Positions 1-11,292 of a stretch of DNA of 64,000 nt are shown one piece after another. A program made the position numbers and the translations under genes. Each line of letters opens with the position of its first letter. Within the stretch, counting starts at the first letter, position 1. The notes under the pieces were generated by a model. It was not told where the DNA came from and did no database searches. It worked only from the letters and a program-made list of their open reading frames with translations. This DNA is from Saitoella complicata NRRL Y-17804 (taxonomy: Eukaryota; Ascomycota; Saitoellomycetes; Saitoellales; Saitoellaceae): assembly GCF_001661265.1 (NCBI RefSeq), contig NW_017566994.1:496001-560000 (forward strand), read 5' to 3'.

Positions 1-73
1 GGCCTTCCCGTCATGAAGTTCCATTGGGTATACGTAAGCGGTACCTTAACTGTCTTGATGCATCGCTTAACGT

Positions 74-2159
74 CTACTGTTCCGCGGGGTTCGGTGCCGT
101 TTCCCTCACCATCTTCTTCCACTTGCTCCCCGCTTCGGTTCCGTCTTCCGATAATGCCGCAAACTCATCCTCGCCTTCCCAATCTTCATCGGGTTCCTGT
201 CCGAGTTCCTCGCCGTGACCTATATTGAATTGTCAGCTGTCACATTCATCAAACACGTCTGTGTAATCTCACTTTTGTTCTTCTGAATCCACTTGGCCTG
301 GAACCGACTTTCAAAGTAGGCAATTCCGCAAAGAAAAGGAAAGTACAGTACAAAGATGACCTTCCTGTTGAGGGTTTGATAAGCCGAGCGAGACAGCAGG
401 GGCTGTAACGGCAAAAGAAATATGACCTCGACCAGGTTGAAAGGAGCGAGAAAGACTGAATTACAATCTTAGTACATCAGCAATTAAACGCCTTGCTTGA
501 AAGCACTCACCATTCTCATCCGGGGCTCGCACGGCATTGAGCGTCCGGCGTGAGAACAAAGCCAAAAACTCATCCGTACTGTTATCCGTAATGTTTGAAT
601 ACGCTACGTTGAACAACGCAACGAGAATGTTCAGCAAAATCACAGCTGTCACAAAAACCCAGAGGTAATAAAGGATAGGACCGAATGGTTTTGCAAAATC
701 CCTGAACGTATCAAAGTCCGGTGACTGAAGGACGGCCTGGATAATCGAATGAAGAAGTGCAACAGGCGAGTCCAACACTCGGTCAGCAGAGTCCAGCCCC
801 AAGAAACTTTGGATGAAACCAGCCGCTACAACAGCAAGCAACGCGAAGAAGACAACAGATTCCTTCAGCATCTCCTTCGTAACAATAAGCATAGTACCAA
901 AAAACTTACTCGTGTCGAGATAGAGGAGCATGCGTGTCCACATTAATGGAGCCGCAGCAGCAAGGAACTGATAGGCTCTCAAGTTGTACTGCAACTGCTT
1001 CTCAGAATCCTTGGTGACGGCAGCCGCAACGCGGTATCCAAGACAGATGTGGAACATGGTATAAGTAGTCAAGTTCCATACATTCCAAAACGCTGCACGG
1101 ACACTGGTTAGCGAGATCTTCTGCTTCAAGGATTGTCATATTACCTAGGTAAGCGATCTTGCCAACCTTCCATAGTTTTGCAAACTCGTCGATGGTCGAA
1201 GCAATGACAAAGACGTACAGGATGATCTCAACCACATCGACCTGGCCAATGGCATCCGGGGTGTTCACAGCGATGGTGTAAAGTAGCAGGAATATCACCG
1301 ATGTTACAACTCCCCAAAGAGTCTGGTATCTTGGCGTTTTGCTATCGTGCTGGTTAGCAAGAGTATAGGAACAAGAGAATGAGCTCCTACATCTTCTCGC
1401 CGTCCAAGTGAACTCTGAAGGAGGTGTTGGTAAGTTCGCGGTTGGGGGTAAAAGTCATCCCATCTGGTCCTGAATCCACTTCCCAATAACCCCTCCAGAG
1501 GTACGTGATGCACCTCTGAAAGTTATTTGCTCCAATAACGTACGTAACATGTTGGTCAATTGCGGCTTCCGCAGCTTGAGCACGGTATGAGTACAGGTAC
1601 ATCAACACAAATAGGACACACTCACCGCTGATTCGGTCAGTTTCGCTACCGGCTTGTAGCATGGAGTAACGTCGAAACAGAAGGCTCTTGAAAAGCTCGT
1701 CCACATCATCTGTGGTGTCAATGATCTGCTTTGCAAGCACATCACACGCAACAGCACGAAGATTGTTGAGATCGGCATCAGGAAGGTTTGACTTTGACTG
1801 TTTCATGAACCACCTCCTGCACATCAAAAGCGCATACACAACGCACGCATTCGTTTCCTTGGAATCCACTCCGGCCCTCGTCCGTACCAGCTCAATTACA
1901 TCGTTCGTGATGATCCTTGAATTCGGTTTCGTGACGTGGCTTTCCTTGTAGGCTACGGGAATGATCTCCTGGACGAGATATCTTATCCGAAGAGCGACCT
2001 TTGTGCAATCTGTGGTCACTGATCAGCAATGGAGCAGGCAGTGCGAGGATAATTGTACGGCATACGTTGAGCGGAGATGGCAGGACTTCTGTTGAGATCG
2101 TTGTCGCTGTAGGGAAGGAGAGGACCCCTGGACGTATCTTGTCTGCCTTGAAAAGCCAT
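74..2159 (-). CDS. YVC1: Vacuolar TRP-type cation channel (Yvc1 family)
   Basis: Predicted polytopic channel that releases calcium from the vacuole. I read seven exons: complement(74..219, 273..455, 511..1092, 1145..1341, 1391..1574, 1626..2009, 2066..2159), 589 aa, all phases consistent. Visible are a soluble N-terminus containing YLWRGYW, at least five hydrophobic segments, a pore-loop-like stretch around LLHSIIQAVLQSPDF, a long last helix ending NILVALFNVAYSNI, then VFLAPFNLVEV, which is typical of the family. The C-terminus is an acidic tail rich in E and D, as in fungal Yvc1. Introns are 49-56 nt. The one at 1575-1625 is 51 nt with no in-frame stop, so its retention would only add 17 residues. 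The ATG at 2159 is the first that gives a family-like start; a longer N-terminus is possible. It ends near the left edge but its stop lies inside the window. Confidence 0.85.
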
Positions 2160-2372
2160 TGCTCCTGGCAGTGCAAGGCCTACTCCGATTGCTGGTGAAG
2201 TGAATGCTCTCTTGGAAGCGCAGTCAGAGCCAACTGCAGCTATCTGCCTGCCGCACATGACATCATATCGCTAAGGAAGCCCGAGATAACCTTAAATATG
2301 GTAAACCTGATTTATTGATATCTTGATGGATATTCTCCTTCTTTTCTTTTGCTTTTGATCCGCGTAAAGTCT

Positions 2373-3410
2373 CTACTCGGCATCGCCAACATCGCTTCCC
2401 TCATCCTCATCACCAGAAATCTCCGCGTTCTCCTGGAGTTTACGTGCCATAAGCTCGGCAAGCTCGAGCTCATCAGTCTCACTGATAGCCCGAGGCTTCA
2501 TCTTCACAACCAAATTTCCACCAGCCGCCTCGATACTCTTCTTAATAGTCTCAATAGATGCCTCCAAAGCTTGAATACCAGTGTTCTTGTCCAGTGCGTT
2601 GGTGAGAACGACGTATAAGGGGGGAGCGACAAGCTTGACCTTGACAGGCGCGTCCACGTTGTCCTTGTTCTCGCCGGCTTTGAGTGCGGCCTTGACGGCG
2701 TCGACACCCTCGTAACCGAAACACGTAACCTCGATATCGGCACGGATTTTGATGGCTTGAGGAGTAAGGCGGCGGGCGATCTGGGTGAGGAGGTCGGGAA
2801 TAATCTCGGGCTTTGATGCTGTCAGACCCTCAAACACTTGCTCAGAGTTGCTGGAAAATGACGAGTTAGTGCGAGGAATCAGAGTGAACTGCAGTGCGAC
2901 TTACGAAATGGCCAACTTGAAAGCGTCGTATGCGTGTCCGTACTTCTTGTACAGAGGCCAGCCGACGGTCTCGTACAGCTCAGTCAAAGAAACCTCGTGC
3001 TTCTCGGCGACGTGTCTCAAGATGGAGTGAACAGCCTTTGACTTGTTGAATCGCTCCTCACACTTGAGGATATCCTCTGGGCTAACTCGGCGCTTGGACA
3101 AGTCAATGTAACCCTTCTCCTTGTCTACCCTGAGCACAACGACAACCTCATTCCGTCCAACTCGGATAAGCTTCTGAATGGAACGGATACGACGGCGAGA
3201 CAACTCGGACAGCAGAATCATTCCCTCAATGTTGTCGTACTCCAAAAGCTTGACGTAAGCTCCCATCTCAGCGATTTGTCTGACATTGACAACGACACTA
3301 CAAAATCACCAGCGGTCAGTTTGTCGCCCCGGTGCATCAGATAAATGGTTGACATACAGTTCGTCCACCTCCGGGAACCTGTTCTCGTAAAAACGGCAAG
3401 TCACAGACAT
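2373..3410 (-). CDS. SUI2: Translation initiation factor eIF2 subunit alpha
   Basis: eIF2-alpha is the regulatory subunit of the GTPase that brings initiator Met-tRNA to the ribosome. Three exons, complement(2373..2850, 2905..3297, 3358..3410), encode 307 aa, the usual length. The N-terminal S1 domain is intact ([13 protein letters not shown], then [19 protein letters not shown]). It includes the kinase-target loop [14 protein letters not shown], in which the Ser before ELSRRR matches Ser51 in other eukaryotes. The helical and C-terminal alpha/beta domains follow, ending in an acidic tail ([13 protein letters not shown]). So phosphorylation by a Gcn2-type kinase should be possible. The gene is tandem with the YVC1-type channel and diverges from GSH1. 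Confidence 0.96.
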
Positions 3411-4026
3411 TATGACGGCGACAATCGATCGATCTATAAGCTGAACGAGATAATAAAGACAGCACCTGGGGCGTGATCGAGGTCGATGAAGTTGTCTGAG
3501 GCCTGATTTCTGAAGCGTCGAGACTCGCGCTGTAGACCGCCGAGAGCTGCAGAACGTCGAATTCGCACCCCGTGCTGGGACCTGGTAGAAGAGCACTGCT
3601 TTTTACATAGAGTGCGACAAGAGTATTTGTGCAATGTGATGAACTTCTTTGCTTGTCTTGCTACGAAACTCCCCTTCGATCTTTCACTTGCGGCAGAGAC
3701 ATGTCGACATCGGCTCCCGGTGCAATGGTGCGCGCACGTGAGCTTATTCAGCAGCGCTCATACGTCGGCGGAGATCCGTAACATCCCCTCGAGAAAAGGA
3801 CTGCAAGGGAGGAAATATCTCGGTCCGGGAAGCCCTCTAACATCGCGCCATTCTATTCCGTCATTGCGACTGTATTTCAGCCAGATCGACGCAGCTGGGC
3901 TTGAGGTTCAGCACCAGACCCAAGATTCGAACGTTTCCCCTCTGTCGAACCTTATCCGTATTTCGGGAGTTGATCCGTGACATCGTGCGGTAGTTAAAAC
4001 ACTTGGAACAACGTCCTTGAGCTCCC
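3411..4026. other. Divergent intergenic region, SUI2/GSH1
   Basis: These 616 bp separate two divergent start codons and must hold both promoters and 5' UTRs. A 122-codon open frame lies here on the plus strand (3612-3980), but it has no recognisable domain and I do not call it. I see no RNA gene. Confidence 0.6.
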
Positions 4027-6012
4027 ATGGGTTTGCTTTCGCTCGGAACACCTCTGGATTGGGAGGAGTGTAAGAAGCTGGCGGATCATGTCAGAGAACA
4101 TGGCATCGACCAGTTCCTGAGTATTTGGCGGAACACGAAGGACAAAGAGGGTGACACGTTACTTTGGGGAGACGAGGTGGAATATATTGTTGTTTCTTAT
4201 GACGATGACGAAAAGGATGCTCGGTTGTCGCTGCGTCAAGCGGAGATTCTCAAAACGCTCGCCGACGACGAAGCGCTTAAGAGAGCGGGCGGTGTGATAC
4301 CGGAACAACAAGAGCAATCATCTGTTAGCCCTGCGGAGATTCTGCCCACCTTTCATGCCGAGTATGGTAGGTACATGCTGGAAGCTACGCCAGGTGCTCC
4401 GTACAGCTGTTCCCTCAAGGACTTGCTCAGTGTGGAGCCTAACATGAAGCGACGCCGAGTCATTGCGAAAGCGCACATGAAAGAAAACGAATCGCCCATT
4501 ACTTTGACATCCTATCCTCGTCTTGGATGCGAGCGTTTCACAGACCCTTATTACCCACCAACCGGTGCTGCCTCTCGCTCCCTCTTCCTTCCAGATGAGA
4601 TCATCAATCCGCATCCGCGTTTTCCAACTCTTACGGCCAACATCCGGACTCGCCGTACGGAGAAGGTTGCCATGAACGTTCCCATCTTCTTTGATGAGAA
4701 CACTCCGCGTCCATTTGTTGATCCGACCATCCCTCGCGACCGTGACTTGTTCCCTGAAGATGCGAATGCAAGGGAAGGTGCCGCAAAAGTCGACCATATC
4801 TACATGGATAGCATGGGCTTCGGTATGGGATGTTGCTGTCTACAAATCACGTTTCAAGCAAAGAACGTGGTGGAGGCCAGGAGACTGTACGATCAGCTTA
4901 CCCCCCTGGGCCCTATCATGTTGGCCATGACTGCTGCAGCGCCGCTATGGAGAGGATATGTATCCAATCAGGACTGTAGGTGGAATGTAATCGCTGGTAG
5001 CGTGGATGATCGGCCCCCGGAGGAGCGTGGTGAAGGTCCCCTCAAGAACAGCAGATACCGCATTCCAAAATCCCGTTACGACTCGGTTGATTGCTACCTT
5101 TCGGAAGATGAACGCTTGCGTCCAGAATATAACGATGTACCTCTTGTGAAGGACGAGGCCATCAGGCAGAGGCTTTTGGATGCGGGAATTGACGAACGCT
5201 TGGCCAATCACGTGTCCCATCTGTTCATCCGGGATCCGCTGGTCATTTTCTCTGAGCTGATTGATCAAAATGACACCGTTTCGTCTGATCACTTCGAGAA
5301 CATCTGGTCTACGAATTGGCAAACCATGCGTTTCAAGCCCCCACCGCCTGGTAGTGACATTGGATGGAGGGTCGAATTCCGAAGTATGGAAATCCAGATT
5401 ACCGATTTTGAGAACGCTGCGTTTTCCATCTTCATCGTGCTGTTGACCAGAGCAATCTTGTCGTTTGGCTTGAATTTCTACATTCCCATATCGAAGGTCG
5501 ACGAGAACATGCAGCTGGCTCATCACCGCGGGGCTATCCTGACAGAAAAGTTTTGGTTCCGCAAGAATGTCTTCCCGACTACCGGCAGCTGTTCGGAAGG
5601 GGCTCCGCACATTAACGGTGATAAGCCTTCACGGCCTGGCTCCCCTGGTGCACCCACTTTAGGACCTGTCGAGGACGAATACGAACGCATGACCATCAAC
5701 GAAATCATGAACGGCAAGGGTGATTACCCAGGTTTGCTTCCCCTGGTGGAAAACTACCTGAACTCGATCAACTGCGATGTCGAGACCAGGTGCGAGTTGA
5801 ATAAATATTTGGCGCTCATTCGGAGGAGGGCAAGTGGGGAGTTACAAACTGCGGCGACATGGATCCGAGAGTTTGTTCGCAATCATCCAGCATATAAGAA
5901 GGACAGTGTTGTTTCGAGAGAGATCAACTATGACCTGATAAAGGCAGTAGAGAAGATTACCAATGGCGAGGGGCGTGAAGAAGGACTAGGAAGGGAGATG
6001 CTGGGATTTTGA
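4027..6012 (+). CDS. GSH1: Glutamate-cysteine ligase catalytic subunit
   Basis: Catalyses ATP-dependent joining of glutamate and cysteine, the rate-limiting step of glutathione synthesis, in the cytosol. A single exon encodes 661 aa, matching eukaryotic-type GCS (about 640-680 aa). Family signatures are plain: the start MGLLSLGTPLDW, LWGDEVEYIV near residue 50, the substrate-binding stretch GMGCCCLQITFQ near residue 265, and WRVEFRSMEIQITDFENAA near residue 447. No intron or frame break is seen. The ATG at 4027 gives the conserved MGLL start directly. The next gene, NDUFB7, is convergent, with stop codons 267 bp apart. Confidence 0.97.
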   Translation: MGLLSLGTPLDWEECKKLADHVREHGIDQFLSIWRNTKDKEGDTLLWGDEVEYIVVSYDDDEKDARLSLRQAEILKTLADDEALKRAGGVIPEQQEQSSVSPAEILPTFHAEYGRYMLEATPGAPYSCSLKDLLSVEPNMKRRRVIAKAHMKENESPITLTSYPRLGCERFTDPYYPPTGAASRSLFLPDEIINPHPRFPTLTANIRTRRTEKVAMNVPIFFDENTPRPFVDPTIPRDRDLFPEDANAREGAAKVDHIYMDSMGFGMGCCCLQITFQAKNVVEARRLYDQLTPLGPIMLAMTAAAPLWRGYVSNQDCRWNVIAGSVDDRPPEERGEGPLKNSRYRIPKSRYDSVDCYLSEDERLRPEYNDVPLVKDEAIRQRLLDAGIDERLANHVSHLFIRDPLVIFSELIDQNDTVSSDHFENIWSTNWQTMRFKPPPPGSDIGWRVEFRSMEIQITDFENAAFSIFIVLLTRAILSFGLNFYIPISKVDENMQLAHHRGAILTEKFWFRKNVFPTTGSCSEGAPHINGDKPSRPGSPGAPTLGPVEDEYERMTINEIMNGKGDYPGLLPLVENYLNSINCDVETRCELNKYLALIRRRASGELQTAATWIREFVRNHPAYKKDSVVSREINYDLIKAVEKITNGEGREEGLGREMLGF

Positions 6013-6279
6013 TGAGCAGTGGATGAAGTACAGCTGGGCTCGAATGGCATATACGCGAATTAAGCATGCTTGGTCTCGCGATAATATGAAAATGCCAATT
6101 GCGTAATTCTCGGGTGCCTCTTTGCTCGTTATGCTCTGTCAACCGAAACACCCAACACTGCTTTGTAAAAAAGGTTCATTTGTCGTCTGGTTATACGGTG
6201 TGACTGTTATCGTACATGACTGGTCGGCATTTAACGCAACCGTTGCCGAATACTTCCTTCCATGAGATCTCGACGAGTA

Positions 6280-6671
6280 TCACTCTTCTGCAGCTGCCTC
6301 CTTCAACTCCTTCATCTCCGCCACACGCTTCTTGAAATCTTCATATTGACACTTCTCATAAGACTGTTGCATTTCAGTCAGCACGAACTCCAACTGTGCA
6401 AGATTATACACGTACGTGACGCTCATCCTCGCACTTCCATGGTGCGTACAGGGTCTTGATTCTGCAGCTGTTCAATGGGATAAGAAGGTGTGCACAGTTG
6501 TCCCTAAATTCGATCATGAGTCAGGCCAGTGCTTGGGGTGCGCCGGGGCGGAAAGTCTATTACCTGTAACCTAGAGGGACACGGTATGCCTTCATCTCTT
6601 CTTGTGATACTAACGACAGAATTAGCATTTGCACCGCACGGCCATAGCAGTCGCTCCATCATACCGCTCAT
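6280..6671 (-). CDS. NADH:ubiquinone oxidoreductase subunit NDUFB7 (B18)
   Basis: Accessory subunit of respiratory complex I, a twin CX9C protein of the intermembrane-space side. It is only visible after splicing: complement(6280..6363, 6416..6503, 6564..6609, 6665..6671), 74 aa. The product starts MSVSQEEMKAYRVPLGYRD, matching the NDUFB7 start. Both CX9C pairs are exact: C-AHLLIPLNS-C and C-EDERHSYEK-C, the second spanning an intron. It continues QYEDFKKRVAEMKEL, then an acidic end. The first exon is just 7 nt (ATGAGCG). Introns are 52-60 nt. At 74 aa it is a little shorter than most orthologues. The 49-kDa complex I subunit lies about 54 kb away in the same window. Confidence 0.9.
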
Positions 6672-7206
6672 CTTTGATTGTGTAGAGAACTGTGGAGGTC
6701 TATAGCAATGGCTCCTCCAGCTGCCTGATGGATTCCGGTGACCATAGCAATGCACGCGCTGCGGCGACCCAGGCACAACCATCACCCAGTCACAGAAGGG
6801 TGTTCACACTCGAGCTGCTATTTCTGCTTTTCAGATATCAATATACTTTCTTGCTTTTCTGTAGACCAATTCTTTACGAAGTTTCATTTGACTCGCGTGG
6901 GCTGTACCGCGGCAGAACGCGTCTTCCTTGGGGACAGTCAATAACGAGCATTCAGTCTCCTTGCCAGCGCTTCTCTGTTCATTGCCTAATCGGTTTCGCA
7001 TATCTGGTTAAAGTATTTCCAGAGTGGGCCTCCTTTCTCTCGCGGCATCTGTCTTCCGCAGTCAACTACACTTCGCTTTGCGACAGATCTGCTCAGCTCT
7101 GCCCTGGCTGCCACCACAGTATTCGCATCGGCTATTCTGTGCAACTGTCTCATCGCAATACGAACGAAGACGCATACACCTTCGGAGCTTTCTGTACTTA
7201 GACAAG
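6672..7206. other. Divergent intergenic region, NDUFB7/MBP1-type gene
   Basis: These 535 bp lie between two divergent ATGs. They are CT-rich on the plus strand and contain one ACGCGT (6917-6922). Open frames here are short and show no domain. No RNA gene is recognised. Confidence 0.5.
6917..6922. promoter_or_regulatory. Possible MCB (MBF-binding) site
   Basis: The palindrome ACGCGT lies 285 bp upstream of the APSES-factor ATG. It is the core bound by Mbp1-type DNA-binding domains in yeasts, so it could serve autoregulation. One hexamer in 535 bp is weak evidence, since such a site is expected by chance about once per 4 kb. Confidence 0.25.
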
Positions 7207-9235
7207 ATGCCTGAAATATACAAAGCGACATATTCGGGTGTGCCGGTGTTCGAGTATTTAGCGAAAGGAATCGCATGTATGCGTCGCCGTTCGGACGGAT
7301 GGTTGAATGCGACGCAAATATTGAAGGTTGCCGGTTTTGACAAACCCCAGCGTACTCGTATCCTCGAGCGCGATGTGCAGAAGGGTACGCATGAGAAGGT
7401 ACAGGGAGGTTACGGTAAATACCAAGGTGCGATACTCCTGCGATAATCAATATCAGCTACTGACCTACTCCGTAGGAACCTGGGTACCTCTCGAGCGAGG
7501 TCGGCAAATAGCAAGCCAGTATGGGATTGAAGGAGTCCTGCAACCTATTATTGACTTTCGGGAAACCTCCGAGAGTCCGCCGTTGGCTCCGAAGCACATC
7601 ACCGCTGCTTCCACGAGGACCAAAGCTGCGCCGAAGGCGAAGGCTGCGGTAGCAAAGCGTGCAGCTGCAGCACCTGTTCCTCGGGTGATGGCTCCACCAC
7701 CACGGCCTGTGTTGCCCGATTCCGAAAGTGACCTCGAGGATGGTGATGTCAGTGAGGAGTCTTTGGGTAGCGGGTCTGGGAGCGCCTCTCATAGCCGGGC
7801 ATCCTCTCCAGGTGTATACTCGCAAGTATCTCAAAGCACGAATGGAGTGTTGGGAAAGCGGAAGAGACAAACAGCTGGCCATGAAGCTGCGAACGAGTCG
7901 TACACGGAGCAGCTTCTGCAGTATTTCATACAGCCAATTGAGGAGCATTTTCCTCAGTTCTTATATCGGCCTCTGCCCGACTTCGATGCCAACTCCATCA
8001 TTGATGAGGAGGGCCACACCGCGTTCCACTGGGCATGCGCCATGGCGACTGTGGAAGTTGCACAACTGCTAAAAGAAGCTGGAGCTGATATATCTTTGGC
8101 AAATGCTCAAGGCCAGACGCCCCTGATGCGAGCTATCATGTTTACGAACAACTATGAGCAGCGAACGTTCTCACGGTTGGTTGATATGTTGCAAAGTACA
8201 GTGTATTGTATGGATAGATATGGGCAAACCGTCTTCCATCACATCGCATTGACCACGACCACCAGGTCCAAGCTGGCTGCGGCAAGGAACTACATCGAGC
8301 TGCTATTGGCGAAGTTGGCAGAAACTCAGTCCAAAGAACAAATCGGCCGCATCTTGGATATGCGGAACTTGGAAGGAGATACTGCACTACTGATATGCGC
8401 CCGTAACGGTGCACGCAAGTGCGCTCGCGTGATGATGGACTTCCTCGCAAATCCAGGGATTCCGAATAATCAAGGTCATACTGCGACCGAGTATATCAAC
8501 CAGCACGATCAGATGAGAACGGCGGCTGCAATCCCTACTTTCAGTAACATGAGCACATCGCCTCCGCCAGGAAATCAATCCATACAACAGCTCCTTCACG
8601 GCGCGCAACATGTGGAAGCGCAAGAGCCCACGTTTGTTTCTGCGCCTGCCAAATCTATCATGCAGGATGTGCTGCCCGATATCGGCAAGCGGCTGAGGTC
8701 TTTGGCCGACGCCTACGAGAAGGAGCTGAAAGAGAAAGATTCCGACCTGCGGCAATCGCAGGATTTGCTTCAGACAACAGAGGCTGAGACAGAGGCGACG
8801 ACGCAGCAGCTCGATTCCCTGAACCCGGCGATGCAAGAAGCTGAAGCTCAGCAAAGCTTCCAGCAAGTGAATGTACTTACTCAACGGCTTCGTGCAGTAA
8901 TGGAGCGGAACCAGGCTAAGGATCTTGCAAAGCTTGTGCAAGAGGAAGAGCATCGTGCAAAGGCGTTATATAGCCCCGCTGGAAACGAGGATGATGCCGA
9001 AAAGTATCAACTTATGGAGGAGCTTGCTAGCTTGCAACGTGAGCGGAGAGCACTTGTCAACGAACAGGTTGAGCTTAGTGCTGCGGCTGGTGTCGGTGAG
9101 CGAATGAGCGATTACAGACGACTGATTGCTATTTGTTGTAACATTCGTGTCGAGGAGGTTGATGGCTTGCTTGATGATCTTCTTGACTCGCTACAAAGTT
9201 TGACTCCCACAGGTAGGGAAGACTCGGTTTTTTAG
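7207..9235 (+). CDS. APSES/ankyrin transcription factor, MBP1/Res type (MBF subunit)
   Basis: DNA-binding subunit of an MBF-like complex driving G1/S genes. Two exons, join(7207..7426, 7476..9235), give 659 aa. The N-terminal KilA-N/APSES domain (about residues 1-105) contains [30 protein letters not shown] and [13 protein letters not shown], the last across the intron. A basic, proline/alanine-rich linker follows, with a likely nuclear signal (GKRKRQ near residue 220). Ankyrin-type repeats occupy about residues 265-430 ([41 protein letters not shown]). The C-terminal 200 residues are predicted coiled coil ([17 protein letters not shown]), the usual site for pairing with a Swi6-like partner. 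I cannot decide between Mbp1 and a Swi4-like role by eye. Confidence 0.9.
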
Positions 9236-9343
9236 AAATGGGGACTAGGTTTGGTCTAGTTGGCGTTAGTTTTAGCAATACCACTGTACTCTGTGTATTA
9301 GAACCATACGTGTCCCAGAAAAGCAGCGCTGTAATCAGATTGT

Positions 9344-10323
9344 TCATGAAACACCAACCCACTCCAGAGTTTTTAGCAAACCTTCTCCCAGTGCACGCAA
9401 ATCCTGTGGCCACACTATAACAGGACCGCTCCCATCTACCATGGAAAACCTTAAGACGGCCCATGCAACACAAGCCCTAACAGCAGCTCCACTGAAGGCC
9501 AGGGCACCTGCTTCCAGATAACCGCATTCAAGTAAAACTGAACAAACATTCAGTGATTGGACCGGAAGCAGGACATGATAACTTACTTGTCAGCGCCTCT
9601 ATGTTGTTCACCACAACTGCCCAACCCACCGCTCTTGCTGCTGCCAACACATCGTATGACCAGATAACCATGAGTATCGGTAGTAGCTTCATACTGCTCG
9701 AAATGAACAGCGCCGTGCTCAACATGTTCGGTCTAGTCCAGCCCAGCATATACCGCGCCAGCCCTCGTATTGTCAGGTGAAATGCAACGGTTTCGACCAG
9801 GCATAATAAAAGAAAGCGCAAATATTGAGGCACAACGTGTCTCTGAAGCAGCGTTTCTGAGGTGAAGGGTAACGGCGCAGCTGTGGTTTGCTTTTCAAGT
9901 CGACCCCAAGTCAAGTATACGTCGAACAAAACGAGCAGGATACCGAGTCGTACAATGCTCCGCTATCAACGAGTTAGAACGTATCTGAAGAGTTCGATGC
10001 GTTGACGAACGTCAATTGAATCGGATGCTGAACCAAAGCGGTTAAACAGCAAATGACGATAGACTTGAGGTTTGATCAGGATGATGTCGATGAAGAGGAC
10101 AACATAATCATGCTCCACATATTTATCTGCAAACTCCCGGCACCGAGGCTGTCCATGAATCAGTAAGAGGCGTCGTTGAAGGTCCCATAAGACATACACA
10201 CTGTGTCAAGGTAAGATTTCCTTTGGAGTACTCGATGAAGAGTGAATCGACAGGAAACGAACAAGATATGCAACGATATCGTTTCGAAGGAGTACCTTCC
10301 GGAAGCCTTCGAGATGTCACCAT
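9344..10323 (-). CDS. ARV1: ARV1-type sterol/lipid homeostasis protein
   Basis: ER membrane protein needed for sterol distribution and GPI-anchor intermediates. Four exons, complement(9344..9537, 9587..9962, 10011..10148, 10198..10323), give 277 aa. The N-terminal zinc ribbon is complete: YRCISCSF and, across the first intron, QCPRCREFADKYVEHD. It is followed by the ARV1 hallmark IDIILIKPQVYRHLLFNRF, then RLGILLVLFDVYLTW and further membrane segments. GAAVRACVAWAVLR, near the C-terminus, is also family-like. The ATG at 10323 is used because the in-frame codon upstream is not ATG. The donor at 10010 (gttcgt) is weak, but the reading frame and family motif require an intron there. It is convergent with the APSES gene (108 bp between stops) and divergent from AIM41. 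Confidence 0.9.
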
Positions 10324-10493
10324 CGTTCGATAATCCTCTGAAAGATTGCCTCGCACTGTAACTCCGGGGTTGTCGGCGTAACGGTCACGTGCGCAGGTGC
10401 CCCCTGTATCGTCGAATTCGTAGAGCGGTCAGACTGGTCCTCGAACTCTACAGGCAGTACATTTCCAGATACGACCTATACCTGTCTTCGCCA

Positions 10494-11136
10494 ATGTTCA
10501 GATCAGCCATTGTCGCTAGAACGGCCTTCCGGGCTTACTCAACAGCTGCCCCAGCTGCTGGTTCGCCTGTTCTTCTGCAAATCAGAAATGACATGAAGGC
10601 AGCCATGCGAGCAAAGGATACCTATAAGTTGGCCGTCCTGAAAGGTGTGTCTCTGGAGTACCATACTTTGTATCACGGTGGACCTATACTGACACTATAC
10701 AGGTGTTCTTGCTGACGTGACGAACGCATCAAAAACGGCAAAGCCCATCGAGACCGACTCTGCTGTCTTCGCCCTCCTGCAACAGTCCATTCTTAAGCGT
10801 CAAGAGTCAGCGGCAGAGTTCCGCAAGCATGAGCGTACTGATCTTGCCGAGAAGGAAGAATCCGAAGCGTCGGTTCTCAAGGCATACTTACCTGAACAGA
10901 TGGAGGAAGGTGAACTGACTGCCTTGATTATTGATGTCTGCAACAAGATCCAGGCAGGGCCTAAGGATATGGGTACGCTCGATGGGCATAATCCTTGCAG
11001 CTTAACGCTAACGAATTTGTGTATAGGGAAGGTGATGAAAGAGGTAGCAAACCTCGTTACTGATGCGCAGGCACCGAAAAAGCTCGTCTCCGAATTGGTC
11101 CGTAAGACTTTGAGCAGTGGAACCTCATCCGCATAA
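10494..11136 (+). CDS. AIM41: Mitochondrial GatB/YqeY-domain protein (AIM41)
   Basis: YqeY-family proteins resemble the tail of GatB, the amidotransferase that corrects misacylated tRNA; the exact role of fungal AIM41 is not established. Exons: join(10494..10644, 10703..10972, 11027..11136), 176 aa. The start MFRSAIVARTAFRAYSTAA looks like a mitochondrial targeting sequence (R, S, A rich, no acids). The YqeY core is clear: IRNDMKAAMRAKDTYKLAVLKG, QSILKRQESAAEFRKHERTDLAEKEE, then LKAYLPEQM. Upstream in-frame sequence lacks the presequence character, so the ATG at 10494 is preferred. It shares a 170-bp divergent promoter with ARV1. Confidence 0.9.
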
Positions 11137-11292
11137 TATTACGGAGGACACTTGTATTTGCGGGACGAAGGGTATCGAAAACATACAATTTCTCACGGTC
11201 CGCAGCACTCATTACCGTCTAAGATTACCAACAGATAATATGCATCACGGATATCTCACCTATATCTTATTGTAATACTATTCTCGAATACG

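Noticed and set aside
1516-1625. Longer 110-nt intron in the TRP channel gene ending at 1,516
   Set aside because: It would delete the conserved AAEAAIDQHVTYVIGANNF segment and put YLWRGYW out of frame; the 51-nt intron keeps both.
3612-3980. 122-codon open frame between SUI2 and GSH1
   Set aside because: No recognisable domain or splice partners; it fills a divergent promoter region.
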